A stretch of DNA of 64,000 nt, taken from positions 992,001 to 1,056,000 of the forward strand of contig NZ_CP031447.1 in the NCBI RefSeq assembly GCF_003391095.1, in the 5' to 3' direction. A program made the translations under genes and the position numbers. The notes beneath the pieces were generated by a model. The model saw nothing but the letters and a program-made list of their open reading frames with translations. It was not told where the DNA came from and did not search any database. Every line of letters starts with the position of its first letter. Within the stretch, counting starts at the first letter, position 1. Shown here piece by piece: positions 9,108-18,000 of the stretch. This stretch comes from Austwickia chelonae. Lineage in GTDB: Bacteria; Actinomycetota; Actinomycetes; Actinomycetales; Dermatophilaceae.

Positions 9108-9563
9108 GTGAGCAGATCGCAGCGAGCTCGTTGGCGGCATGCCGCTGTATGGGTCGTGACCGGGGTGGCCTTGTGCGCCATGCTCATCGGTGCCGACGCA
9201 GCAGTATGGGGCATGGCCGTCATAGCCGTGTGTCTCGGGGGTGCCTGGCTGTCCTCACCTTTGCGGCAGGACAGGTCGTTGACCCATTGGGATGCGCAGC
9301 AGCGTCATGTGCGTGACGGGTTTGTGGTGGTCTACTGGCGTCCGGGGTCCTGGGGCTGCTTGCGTCTGCGCTCGGCGCTTCGTTCTGTTTCTGGTCAGAT
9401 CCTCTGGGTCAACGTGTGGGCTGATGACGAGGCTGCAGCTTTCGTGCGGGATGTGAACGGAGGCGCGGAGGTGGTGCCGACCGCCATTCTGCGGAATGGA
9501 GATGCCGTCAGCCACCCGACTCCGGAGGCTTTGCGGGCAGATCTGAGTGCCAAGTCCGCCTGA
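9108..9563 (+). CDS. Membrane-anchored glutaredoxin/mycoredoxin-like protein lacking the first active-site Cys
   Basis: A 151-residue protein with two predicted membrane helices (about 12-30 and 33-50) followed by a glutaredoxin-fold domain. The pattern VVYWRPG-SWGC-LRLRSALR, then WVNVWADDEAAAFVRDVNGGAEVVPT, closely follows actinobacterial mycoredoxins, which read VYWRPGCPYC at the same place. Here the first cysteine of CPYC is Ser81 and only Cys84 remains, so ordinary mycothiol-dependent dithiol chemistry looks impossible. GTG start at 9108. It lies between rsmD and coaD and ends 28 bases before coaD. Function unknown. Confidence 0.78.
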   Translation: MSRSQRARWRHAAVWVVTGVALCAMLIGADAAVWGMAVIAVCLGGAWLSSPLRQDRSLTHWDAQQRHVRDGFVVVYWRPGSWGCLRLRSALRSVSGQILWVNVWADDEAAAFVRDVNGGAEVVPTAILRNGDAVSHPTPEALRADLSAKSA

Positions 9564-9591
9564 GCGTGGACTCACTGTTAAGTTTTGCGAC

Positions 9592-10092
9592 GTGAGTGCT
9601 GTCCGTCGCTGCGTCTGTCCCGGGTCCTACGATCCGGTCACCCTTGGCCACCTGGATGTGGTCACGAGGGCTTGTGCCCTGTACGACGAGGTCGTGGTCG
9701 CGATTCTGCACAACCCGGCCAAACAGGGGATGTTCACTCCGCAGGAGCGACTCGAGTTGGTTGAGGGCGAACTCTCATCTGCAGGTCTGACCACGGTGAA
9801 GGTGGTGACTTTCGCCGATCGTCTCTTGGTCGATGTCTGTAGGGATCTGGGCATTCAAGCGATCATCAAGGGGCTGCGGGGGGAGACGGACTACAGCTAT
9901 GAGCTGCCGATGGCGGTGATGAATCGTCATTTGACGGGGGTCGAGACACTTTTTCTTCCCGGGGAACCCACTTACAGCCAGGTCTCTTCGTCCTTGATGA
10001 AGGAAGTGGCGCGTTTGGGCGGGGATATCTCAGGCCTGGTCTCTGCCCCGGTACAGCAAGCCTTGAAGGACAGGTTGGCGGGTTCGCACTGA
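9592..10092 (+). CDS. coaD: Phosphopantetheine adenylyltransferase
   Basis: Nucleotidyltransferase of 166 residues that makes dephospho-CoA from ATP and phosphopantetheine, the penultimate step of CoA synthesis. It shows CPGSYDPVTLGHLDVV with the nucleotide-binding TxGH motif, IIKGLRGETDYSYELPMAVMN and the C-terminal SSSLMKEVA signature. The start is GTG at 9592 (VSAVRRCVCPGSYDP). The upstream in-frame ATG at 9547 would overlap the preceding gene and add a tail not seen in the family. Confidence 0.95.
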   Translation: MSAVRRCVCPGSYDPVTLGHLDVVTRACALYDEVVVAILHNPAKQGMFTPQERLELVEGELSSAGLTTVKVVTFADRLLVDVCRDLGIQAIIKGLRGETDYSYELPMAVMNRHLTGVETLFLPGEPTYSQVSSSLMKEVARLGGDISGLVSAPVQQALKDRLAGSH

Positions 10093-10125
10093 TACCGGCT
10101 GTTCTCCGGCTTGTTCGAGAGGCAT

Positions 10126-10155
10126 TTGGGGCACAGTAGGGCCGGACGCTACAGT
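10126..10155 (+). promoter_or_regulatory. Candidate promoter of the DUF177-rpmF-rnc-mutM operon
   Basis: TTGGGG (10126-10131) and TACAGT (10150-10155) are separated by 18 bases in the 124-base gap after coaD. They resemble -35 and -10 elements of the housekeeping sigma factor. This is pattern matching only. Confidence 0.35.
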
Positions 10156-10225
10156 GGTAAGTCGGTCTATGTCGATGTTGGCAAGGCCGTTCTGAAAAAG
10201 AAGTCCCGCCGACGATGTGGAAGCC

Positions 10226-10804
10226 ATGAACAGCGTAGATCCTCGTAGTCCTCTGGTGCTCGACACCCGAGTTCTGGGGAGACGTGCAGGTTCGATGAGC
10301 GAATTCCAGCGCGTCGTCCGGCTGGATGACGAGATGGGTACGGAAGTCATTGCTATCCCTGCCGGGGAAGAGCTCGAGATCGATGCTCGACTCGAGTCAG
10401 TCCTGGAAGGGGTGCTCGTCTCAGGAACGGTCGAGTCGGTTGCACGGGGCGCCTGCGTGCGATGCCTGGAGACGATGAGCCTGCCAGTTCTGGCTCGCTT
10501 CCAGGAATTGTTCGCCTACGCCGACCGCGCGACCCACCACCAAGAGGTGGGAGGCGACGACGAAGGCCAGTACGTGCTGGAGAAAGACTTGCTCGATCTT
10601 CAGCCTGTACTCCGAGACGCGGTGGTGTTGCAGCTGCCGTTCCAGCCGGTCTGCCGGACGGATTGTCCCGGTCTGTGCTCCGAGTGCGGTCAACCCCTTG
10701 CCGATGACTTGGAGCATTCCCACGAGATCATCGACCCCCGCTGGGCGTCACTCACGAGTCTTTTGCAGACCGAGGGCGTCCACGTTGAAGAGAAGAGGAA
10801 CTGA
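10226..10804 (+). CDS. DUF177 (YceD) family protein
   Basis: A 192-residue member of the DUF177/YceD family, which is almost always encoded next to rpmF and is linked to 23S rRNA accumulation in other bacteria and plastids. The C-terminal half holds paired cysteines (CVRC, then [13 protein letters not shown]), suggesting a zinc site. The start could be ATG 10226 (MNSVDPRSP) or GTG 10217, three codons earlier. The rpmF start lies one base after the stop, so the two are tightly coupled. Confidence 0.88.
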   Translation: MNSVDPRSPLVLDTRVLGRRAGSMSEFQRVVRLDDEMGTEVIAIPAGEELEIDARLESVLEGVLVSGTVESVARGACVRCLETMSLPVLARFQELFAYADRATHHQEVGGDDEGQYVLEKDLLDLQPVLRDAVVLQLPFQPVCRTDCPGLCSECGQPLADDLEHSHEIIDPRWASLTSLLQTEGVHVEEKRN

Positions 10805-10805
10805 C

Positions 10806-11000
10806 GTGGCCGTCCCCAAGCGGAAGATGTCGCGCTCCAACACCCGTTCCCGTCGCGCCAACTGGAAGGCCACGCCGACGGCTCTGGCGATGTGCCCGAC
10901 CTGCTCGTCGCCGAAGATGCCGCACATCGCCTGCTCGTCCTGTGGCTCCTACAACGGGCGTCACTACGCCGTCGCGGAGCGCAGCGAGCACCAGGCCTGA
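10806..11000 (+). CDS. rpmF: 50S ribosomal protein L32
   Basis: A 64-residue ribosomal protein with the typical N-terminus [20 protein letters not shown] and a zinc ribbon CPTC...CSSC. It starts with GTG at 10806, one base after the DUF177 stop, and GAGGAA upstream serves as ribosome-binding site. The frame is open further upstream within DUF177, but that part is not L32. rnc follows 10 bases later. Confidence 0.96.
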   Translation: MAVPKRKMSRSNTRSRRANWKATPTALAMCPTCSSPKMPHIACSSCGSYNGRHYAVAERSEHQA

Positions 11001-11010
11001 CCCGCGAAGC

Positions 11011-11814
11011 ATGGCTTCCAGCCACAAGAGCGGACGTGGTGAAGAACGCCCGGTGGTCGAGCTCGTCGATCGGATCCATGAGATCCTCGGGGTGCGGCTC
11101 GACGAGGGCGCTCTTCGTCATGCTCTGACACATCGCAGTTATGCCTATGAGAACGGCGGGATCCCCAACAACGAGCGCCTGGAGTTCCTAGGTGACTCGG
11201 TGCTGGGTCTTGTCGTCACCGAATCGCTGTACAGCGATCATCCTGACCTTGCCGAGGGACAGCTGGCAAAGCTTCGTGCGGCCTGCGTCAACATGCGAGC
11301 ACTGGCCGCAGTCGGTCGAACCCTCGGGTTGGGTGAATTCCTCCTGTTGGGGAGAGGTGAAGAAGCGACCGGAGGTCGTGATAAAGCCTCGATCCTGGCC
11401 GATACCGTCGAGGCGGTTATCGGGACGGTCTATTTGGCCGAGGGAATCGAGACTTCCAGGGTCTTCGTGCATCACCTGATTGACCCACTGATGAAGGCGT
11501 CAACCAGGCTCGGTGCTGGCCTGGATTGGAAGACGAGCCTGCAGGAGCTCGCAGCATCCGGTGCTTATGGGGTTCCTGAGTACAAAGTCTCCGAGAACGG
11601 ACCCGATCACGAGAAGGTCTTCACTGCGCGTGCAGTGATCGGCGAAGAAGTTCTCGGCGAAGGCGTCGGACATTCCAAGAAGGAAGCCGAGCAACGCGCC
11701 GCCGAGGTTGCCTGGACGGAGCTGGACCGCCGTGCCCAGATCGCGACCAGGAATGCGGCTGACACGGTAGAAGCGGTTGAAGGACCTGCCGACGTGCAGG
11801 GAACACATGCCTGA
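11011..11814 (+). CDS. rnc: Ribonuclease III
   Basis: Double-strand-specific endoribonuclease (267 residues) for rRNA processing and regulatory RNA turnover. The catalytic signature [17 protein letters not shown] is intact, the second acidic cluster [15 protein letters not shown] is present, and a double-stranded RNA-binding domain occupies the C-terminal third (SLQELAASG through [14 protein letters not shown]). ATG at 11011 gives a short basic leader before the family core. The end overlaps the mutM start by 8 bases. Confidence 0.96.
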   Translation: MASSHKSGRGEERPVVELVDRIHEILGVRLDEGALRHALTHRSYAYENGGIPNNERLEFLGDSVLGLVVTESLYSDHPDLAEGQLAKLRAACVNMRALAAVGRTLGLGEFLLLGRGEEATGGRDKASILADTVEAVIGTVYLAEGIETSRVFVHHLIDPLMKASTRLGAGLDWKTSLQELAASGAYGVPEYKVSENGPDHEKVFTARAVIGEEVLGEGVGHSKKEAEQRAAEVAWTELDRRAQIATRNAADTVEAVEGPADVQGTHA

Positions 11815-12685
11815 GCTTCCTGAAGTGGAGGTGGTACGGCGAGGTCTGCAGGAACATGTCCTCGGCCGTACCATCGCCTCGTTGCAGTTGTCGGGCACGA
11901 GAGTCGCTCGACGTCATCTCGCAGGGCCCTCAGACCTGGCAGCGCGGGTGACAGGCCAACGTTGCGTGGCTGTGGAGAGGCGTGGCAAATATCTCTGGTT
12001 GGTCTTGGAGCCTTCGTCGGAGGCCCTGATCGTCCATCTCGGGATGAGTGGCCAGGTCCTTGTCTCTCCGAAGCAGAACCCTCGGCACAAACATCAGCAC
12101 GCTACCTTCGACTTCGATGACCACGGACCGCAACTTCGCTTCATCGATCAACGGACTTTTGGCGGGCTCGCCTGGTCTGAGCTGGTCGCCGACCGTAAAC
12201 TGGCACGCTCTTCGCTGATTCACGGTGTCCCCGCTTCGATTGAGCACATCGCACCAGATCCCTTGGAAGAGGGTTTCGTGCCGGCGGATGTAGCGACAGC
12301 GATGCTCAAGCGGAGAACGGCTGTCAAACGTGCGCTGCTCGATCAGCGACTTGTCAGCGGAATCGGAAATATCTACGCAGACGAGGCTTTATGGCGGGCT
12401 GGGCTTCATGGTGAGCAGTTGGCGTCTTCGCTCAGCTTAGACATCCTCCTGAGGACACTGGATCATGCTCGCCAGGTCATGACCGAGGCTCTGGACGCAG
12501 GCGGGACGAGCTTCGATGCACTCTATGTCAACGTCAACGGGGCCAGCGGGTACTTCTCTCGCGAACTATCTGCGTACGGCCAGGCTGGCAGGCCCTGTCG
12601 GCGCTGCGGGACGCCCATCGTCCGCGAGGCATTCATGAACCGGTCTTCGCATTTCTGCCCACAGTGCCAGCTGCTACCGAGCTAA
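11807..12685 (+). CDS. mutM: Formamidopyrimidine-DNA glycosylase
   Basis: Base-excision repair enzyme removing 8-oxoguanine, with AP lyase activity. The 292-residue protein begins with [10 protein letters not shown], where Pro2 is the catalytic nucleophile and Glu3 the acid. The helix-two-turn-helix [17 protein letters not shown] and the C-terminal zinc finger CRRCGTPI...CPQCQ are complete. The N-terminal ELPEVE motif fixes the start at 11807, inside the end of rnc. This is the last gene of the rpmF-rnc-mutM operon. Confidence 0.96.
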   Translation: MPELPEVEVVRRGLQEHVLGRTIASLQLSGTRVARRHLAGPSDLAARVTGQRCVAVERRGKYLWLVLEPSSEALIVHLGMSGQVLVSPKQNPRHKHQHATFDFDDHGPQLRFIDQRTFGGLAWSELVADRKLARSSLIHGVPASIEHIAPDPLEEGFVPADVATAMLKRRTAVKRALLDQRLVSGIGNIYADEALWRAGLHGEQLASSLSLDILLRTLDHARQVMTEALDAGGTSFDALYVNVNGASGYFSRELSAYGQAGRPCRRCGTPIVREAFMNRSSHFCPQCQLLPS

Positions 12686-12752
12686 GTCATCGGTAAGCCT
12701 GGAATCTGACATCGGGAAGCAGCGCCGTTCGTTCGCTGTCTACGCTCTCGCC

Positions 12753-13034
12753 ATGGAAAAGGTCACTATCTTCGTCAGAGGCAGAGTGCAGGGCGTGGGT
12801 TTTCGCTGGTGGACCAGGGCACATGCCCTGGAGCTTGGGCTGGTTGGTTTCGCGCGAAATATGGCAGATGGCCGTGTCGAGGTGTGTGCTCAGGGCGACC
12901 CTACAGCTCTGGAGCGCTTGCACGCCTTGTTGACAGAGAACCCGAGCACTGCAGGGCGCCCCGGCTGTGTCGAATCAGCAGTGACACAGCCGGGATGCCT
13001 ACGTCATGACCTGTATGGGTTCACAGAGCGTTGA
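12753..13034 (+). CDS. acyP: Acylphosphatase
   Basis: A 93-residue enzyme hydrolysing acyl phosphates. The signature VRGRVQGVGFRWWTRAHA carries the phosphate-binding arginine, and FARNMADGRVEV contains the catalytic asparagine. Length and motif spacing are normal. The C-terminal ~20 residues are less typical of the family. Acylphosphatase genes often sit between mutM and smc in Actinobacteria. It is convergent with the downstream lipoprotein gene. Confidence 0.93.
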   Translation: MEKVTIFVRGRVQGVGFRWWTRAHALELGLVGFARNMADGRVEVCAQGDPTALERLHALLTENPSTAGRPGCVESAVTQPGCLRHDLYGFTER

Positions 13035-13060
13035 GGGACACCCTCGGCGAAGAACTTTGA

Positions 13061-13861
13061 TCAGTTGTTTTTCGCCGGGCTGCTGGCCGCAGGGGCAGGC
13101 GAGCCCGGAGGTGTAGTGGAAGGCGCCAGTGTCACCTGGTCCTCAGGCGGGACATTGATGGTGACAGGCTCTCCCCATTTGTCATAGAAAGTGGTGCTGG
13201 GGAGCCCGTTGACCACATTGACCATCTTGCGGGGAAGATACTTGTCGTCGAGCCAGTACTCGACCTTGGACGTGCTCGCATCACCTGTCGCTGCGGCAGT
13301 GCTCCCGCTGGGTGCATTCAAGGTCAGTGAGAAGCGTTTTGTTTTCTTCCCGTTGACGTCTTCCTCACCGACGTAGGTGATCAGCTGGACGAGGTTCTTG
13401 CTGTCGTCAGGGACGGCACTTACCGAGGCTAGGATCTGATCGGCTCGTTGTCCGACAGGTGCTTTGATCCACTTCTCGCTGCTATTGCTCGTCCGTGAGT
13501 ACAAGAACTTGTCAGCGACGATGAAGTCCTGTGACTTTCCAGTGGGGCTCTTCATCGTGACCTGGCGTTTGACATTTCCAGGATCAGAATTGTCGATCAC
13601 GCCTGACGAAGACATGACAGACCCGGATTTCCCGTACTCGCTCGTGAAGCTGTGACTCTTCAGCTGTTTCACGCCGGACCGGGCTGTCTCGAAGAACTTG
13701 TTCTTGTCGATCTGCTGCCCAGGCTGGAGTTCGCCCAGATTCGGAGCAGAGGAAGTCGCTGCGCTGGTGGGCTGGGGGGAGGATCCACCCGAGCACGCCG
13801 TGAGCGCCAGGGGTGCGGCCAGCACCAGCATGGTCAGCCGTCGGGCTAGGGCGGAATTCAT
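13061..13861 (-). CDS. LppX/LprG-like lipoprotein, paralogue 1
   Basis: A 266-residue exported lipoprotein. The signal peptide ends in lipobox LTAC with the lipidated cysteine at residue 23, followed by a Ser/Pro/Thr linker. The body resembles the LppX_LprAFG fold, which in Mycobacteria carries lipids. I chose ATG 13861 for its AGGAG site. The upstream frame adds only arginine-rich residues. It shares DKxxFxE, VGxEDxxGKKTxRFS and KWGE...PPxxQVT with the gene at 14112, so the two are tandem duplicates. Function is not known. Confidence 0.8.
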   Translation of the reverse strand: MNSALARRLTMLVLAAPLALTACSGGSSPQPTSAATSSAPNLGELQPGQQIDKNKFFETARSGVKQLKSHSFTSEYGKSGSVMSSSGVIDNSDPGNVKRQVTMKSPTGKSQDFIVADKFLYSRTSNSSEKWIKAPVGQRADQILASVSAVPDDSKNLVQLITYVGEEDVNGKKTKRFSLTLNAPSGSTAAATGDASTSKVEYWLDDKYLPRKMVNVVNGLPSTTFYDKWGEPVTINVPPEDQVTLAPSTTPPGSPAPAASSPAKNN

Positions 13862-14068
13862 AGATCTCCTTCTCCGGGGCTCGTGGTGAGGGTGCTGCGA
13901 AGCGGTACGAGCCATGTCTGATGGAACGGAACCACTCCAGCGTAACGGGGGACATGACCTTTCAGGGTTTTTCCCCAGCTCCTGGGCGAGTGATGGAAGA
14001 GTGCATCATCACCATGCGACGAGGAGGGGGCCCATCAGGGCCGGATCGAGAGGAATCGGGAGACTCAG

Positions 14069-14103
14069 GTTGCGGTCACCCGGCGAAGGCGGATGACCGC
14101 AAC
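14069..14103 (-). terminator. Hairpin downstream of the second lipoprotein gene
   Basis: A 10-bp stem (14069-14078 GTTGCGGTCA, 14094-14103 TGACCGCAAC) with a 15-base loop lies immediately after the minus-strand stop at 14112. There is no T-tract. It separates the two paralogous lipoprotein genes, which suggests that they are transcribed separately. Confidence 0.55.
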
Positions 14104-14111
14104 TGACTTGG

Positions 14112-14870
14112 TCAGGGCTTGGCGGCCGGAGCCTGCGTGACCTGGTTGGCTGGTGGTTCGCTGATCGCCGGCTTTTCTCCCCACTTGGAGAAAGTGAACT
14201 CCCCGGAGGGCATGGCGCCCTTTACACGGAATCCTTTTTCATCGAACCAGAAGTCGAACTTGTCCGAGGCGCCGCCGGGAGCGCCTGCCGCGTTCCCTCC
14301 TTGAGTTGGCTGTCCGGGCATCTTCATGGAGAAGCGGCTGGTCTTTTTGCCGTCGAGATCTTCCTTGCCGACGCAGGTGATACTTTCCGTGCTTTCGTCG
14401 ATCTCGCCGTTTGCAAAGCTCATTTTCGCGAAAGCCATGAGATCGGTGTCCTTGGCGACCGATTTCTGATATTTCTTGTTGCTCTCCGGTGACATGATGT
14501 AAGTGTCTTTGCCGATGAGAATGATATGCGTCTCGGCCTTCTTCGGGGACGTGATTCGCATCGACATCTTGGGGGAATTGCTGTCGGTGCGATCAATATC
14601 TGCTTCCAGAGTGCTCTTCCCCTCCGGGCTCGGCGGAAGAGTGCCAGCAAAATGGAACGATTTTTTCTTGTCTGCATCACTCTTGGTGGCTTCCAAGAAA
14701 GTTGCTTTATCGACAGTCTTACCAGGTTCACAGAGCTGCATGAGATTCTTTTCGGAAGCCGCTGGTGCGGCGTTCTTCTTCGCGCTCGAGTCGTTGCTGT
14801 CGGATCCGCCGCATGCGGTAAGGACGAACGGGAGTAGGGCACAAGCGGCAAAGCCGCGACGAAGACTCAT
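14112..14870 (-). CDS. LppX/LprG-like lipoprotein, paralogue 2
   Basis: A 252-residue lipoprotein with signal peptide and lipobox LTAC (Cys20), then a low-complexity Ser/Asn/Lys/Ala linker. The mature domain aligns by eye with the neighbouring lipoprotein: VDKATFLEA, FHFAGT, TYIMSPESNKKYQKS, TCVGKEDLDGKKTSRFSM and FSKWGEKPAI. It is richer in lysine and in A+T (32 G+C in 60 bases at 14401-14460) than flanking core genes. Probably cell-surface and lipid-binding by family, but untested. Confidence 0.78.
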   Translation of the reverse strand: MSLRRGFAACALLPFVLTACGGSDSNDSSAKKNAAPAASEKNLMQLCEPGKTVDKATFLEATKSDADKKKSFHFAGTLPPSPEGKSTLEADIDRTDSNSPKMSMRITSPKKAETHIILIGKDTYIMSPESNKKYQKSVAKDTDLMAFAKMSFANGEIDESTESITCVGKEDLDGKKTSRFSMKMPGQPTQGGNAAGAPGGASDKFDFWFDEKGFRVKGAMPSGEFTFSKWGEKPAISEPPANQVTQAPAAKP

Positions 14871-14999
14871 GGGATGGAGTTCCCCTCAATGCATGGTGTA
14901 GGTGTCCACGATCAGTGCCTGTCAGCCTAGGGGGAGCTTCGATGAACCGTGAATCGAGCCCGGGAGCCTGCTGTTCCCCACCTGCCGATGAGTGGCATC

Positions 15000-15037
15000 G
15001 TCGCAGGCTATGGAGTCGCAGGTAGAGTAACTGCGAC
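15000..15037 (+). promoter_or_regulatory. Repeated GTCGCAG boxes at the smc promoter
   Basis: GTCGCAGG occurs at 15000-15007 and 15015-15022, and its inverse CTGCGAC at 15031-15037, giving a regular 15-16 base period. The last two copies form an inverted repeat around TAGAGT (15023-15028), a possible -10 element, about 30 bases before the smc start. This is consistent with a binding site for an unidentified regulator. Confidence 0.4.
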
Positions 15038-15066
15038 CATTTACGGAGGCAGGAGAGACGAACACC

Positions 15067-18000
15067 GTGTACGTCAAGAGCCTTACCCTGAAAGGCTTCA
15101 AATCTTTCGCCTCGGCGACTCACCTCCGCCTGGAACCCGGCATCACCTGCATCGTCGGTCCGAACGGGTCAGGTAAATCGAATGTGGTCGACGCGCTCTC
15201 CTGGGTGATGGGGGAACAAGGAGCGAAATCCCTGCGCGGAGGCAAGATGGAAGACGTCATCTTTGCTGGCACCTCAGGTCGTCCCGCTTTGGGCCGGGCA
15301 GAGGTCACGATGACGATCGACAACAGCGACGGCGCGCTGCCCATCGATTACGCAGAGGTCACGATCAGTCGGATCATGTTTCGAGGGGGCGGGAGCGACT
15401 ACGCCATCAATGGGACGGCCTGTCGACTCATCGATGTACAGGAACTGCTCTCTGACGCGGGCATCGGTCGGGAAATGCATGTGATCGTCGGTCAAGGGCA
15501 GCTGGACACTGTTCTGCGAGCTACTCCCGAGGAACGGCGCGGGTTCATCGAGGAAGCAGCTGGGGTGCTCAAGCATCGCAAGCGCAAGGAGAAAGCACTG
15601 CGCAAGCTGGATGCGATGGAAAGCAAGCTCCTTCGGGTCAATGATCTGACGACGGAGATTCGTCGGCAGCTGGGGCCTCTGGGGAGACAAGCAGAGACAG
15701 CCAGAAGAGCAGCAACGATTCAGGCTGACGCCCGGGATTCCCGCCTGCGACTTCTTGCCGACGACCTGGTTCAACTGACCGCGAACCTGGATAAGGAGCT
15801 CGCCGAAGAGCGAGATCTGATCAGGCAGAGGGATCAGGTCGGGGAGGAGTGCCGACGGACGGCAGAACAGCTGAGAGAAGCAGAAAAGCGGGTGCAGGTC
15901 GACGCCCCACAGGTCCACCGGGCCCAGGAGCGATGCCACACTCTTGTCCGGTTGTCAGAGCGCCTTGAAGCGATTGCGGACCAATCAGGTGAACGCGAAC
16001 GTCTCCTCGGCGCCACCATCGCAGCCACCGCCTCCGGGCAGGAGCCGGCGCACCTGCACGCGCAGTCAGCCGAGGCGCAGGAGCAAGCGACCAGGCTGAC
16101 GGCCGAGGTGCACAAGCTGCAGGCCGAACTACAGGACCACACAGGACAACGAGAACAGCTGGAGAGATCCTGGAACGAGGAACGGGACCGGCTCGAGCGT
16201 GCTGAGCGTGCCGCAGCTGACCGCAGGGAAGGACTTGCGCGGCTGGCAGGTCAGGTTGCCGCCCGGAGAAGTCGTGTGGAATCGGCTCGGGAAGAGATCG
16301 AGCGATTGCAGCACGCGGTGATCCAGTCCGAGGAACGCGCAGCGGAAGCAGCGGCCGAATTCACTCGTCTCGAATCGATGATTGCCGCCGACGAGCAGGG
16401 CGAAAACATGCTTGACGAGGCCTATGAGAAAGCCCTCGATGCCTTGGAGAGCATTCGTGCAGAGGCTGATCTGCTTCGTGAGGAGGAGCGGACTGCGGAG
16501 GGGGAACGCAGCTCAGCGCAGGGGAAATCGGAAGCATTGGCGCTGGCATTGCGTCGACAAGACGGCGCTGCCACATTGCTGGGCGATGAGGGGCACCCCG
16601 CACATCCAGGAGTACAGGGGTCCTTGGCCCAGCTGATGACCGTGCGACAGGGTTATGAGGTCGCCATCGCTGCTGCTCTGGACCGTGCCGCCGACGCCTT
16701 GGTCATGGATTCCGATATCGCCGTCGATACGGCGATCGCTCGGCTTCGCGAAGAGAGCGCGGGTCGTGCAGTCCTTGTGCTTCCAGGCGCTCCCTCGAAC
16801 GCGACTTGTGCATCCGCCCCACGATGCAGTTCCGGATGGCTCCGAGCGCGGGATGTCGTCGATGTCCCTCCGCAGCTGTGTGCGGTGGTCGACCGGCTGC
16901 TGGCCGGGGTTCTCCTGGTGGAGGATCCGAGCAGCGCCCGGGACATTCTTCGTGAACTCCCGGAGTCGACCGCGGTGACAAGAGGAGGAGATGTCTACAC
17001 GATGGGCTTTGTCCGTGGTGGGAGCATCTCGCAGCCCAGCCAGCTTGAGCTTCAGGCAGCTCGGTCGGAAGCCGAGGAAAAAGCAGCAGCGGCAGGGATT
17101 CGACGGGACCGCTCGCGTTTCAGGATGAGGGAATTGGCCGTCGAAGTCGCTGCCTGTGAGGCAGAGGCCGAGGCTGCGTTAACCGACCTGCACGCTTCGG
17201 ACGCACGGATCAATGCTGTTGCTGAACGGCTCGGTGGACTGGGAGCTCAGGTGCGAGCGGCGAAGGCCGAATCGGCCAGAAACGAACGCGCGAGGGCGCT
17301 AGCCGTTCAGCGTCTGGAAGACGACGAACAGGAGCTGGTCGCGCTGGAGGGAAGGCTGTCGGCGGCGGAGGCGCAGCCTGTGTCCGCAGATGAGTCATCG
17401 GTGGAAGAACGTAATCGTTTAGAGGCTGCTCTGTCTCACGCCCGAGCCGAAGAGACCGAGGCCCGGCTGCGTCTTCGCGGAGGCGAGGAACGGGCTCGAT
17501 CGGCCAAGGGACGGGCCGAGGCCTTGAAGGTCAGGGCTCGGGCTGAGGAAGCTGCACGGGAACAGGCCGAGCAGCGTCGACGGCGTCAGGAACATCAGCG
17601 ACAGGCCGCGGCCGGCATTCGGTTACAGGCCCTTCACGGTGCAGAACGCTTGCGGGAGGTTGCCCAGAAGGCGGAGGAAGCCAGGGACGAAGCGGTCGCT
17701 GCCCGAGAGGCCGAGGAATCCGGCTTGCGTGAGCTGCGCGCTCGGTCGGGAGAACTCACTGAAGCGTTGCGCGAGCTGACAGATGAGGTGCATCGGGATG
17801 AGGTTGCCCGCGCTCAGTTGCGGTTACGTATTGAGCAGGTGCAGAGCCGGGCGGTGGACGAACTGGCGATTGAGCCGGACTTGCTCGTCGAGGAGTTCGG
17901 TCCGCATCGTCCGGTTCCTGTGCTTCTGGATCCAGCTCGGACAGCCGATTCGGACGAGGCAGCGCCTTCACATCGTCCTTATGTGCGGGTAGAGCAGGAG

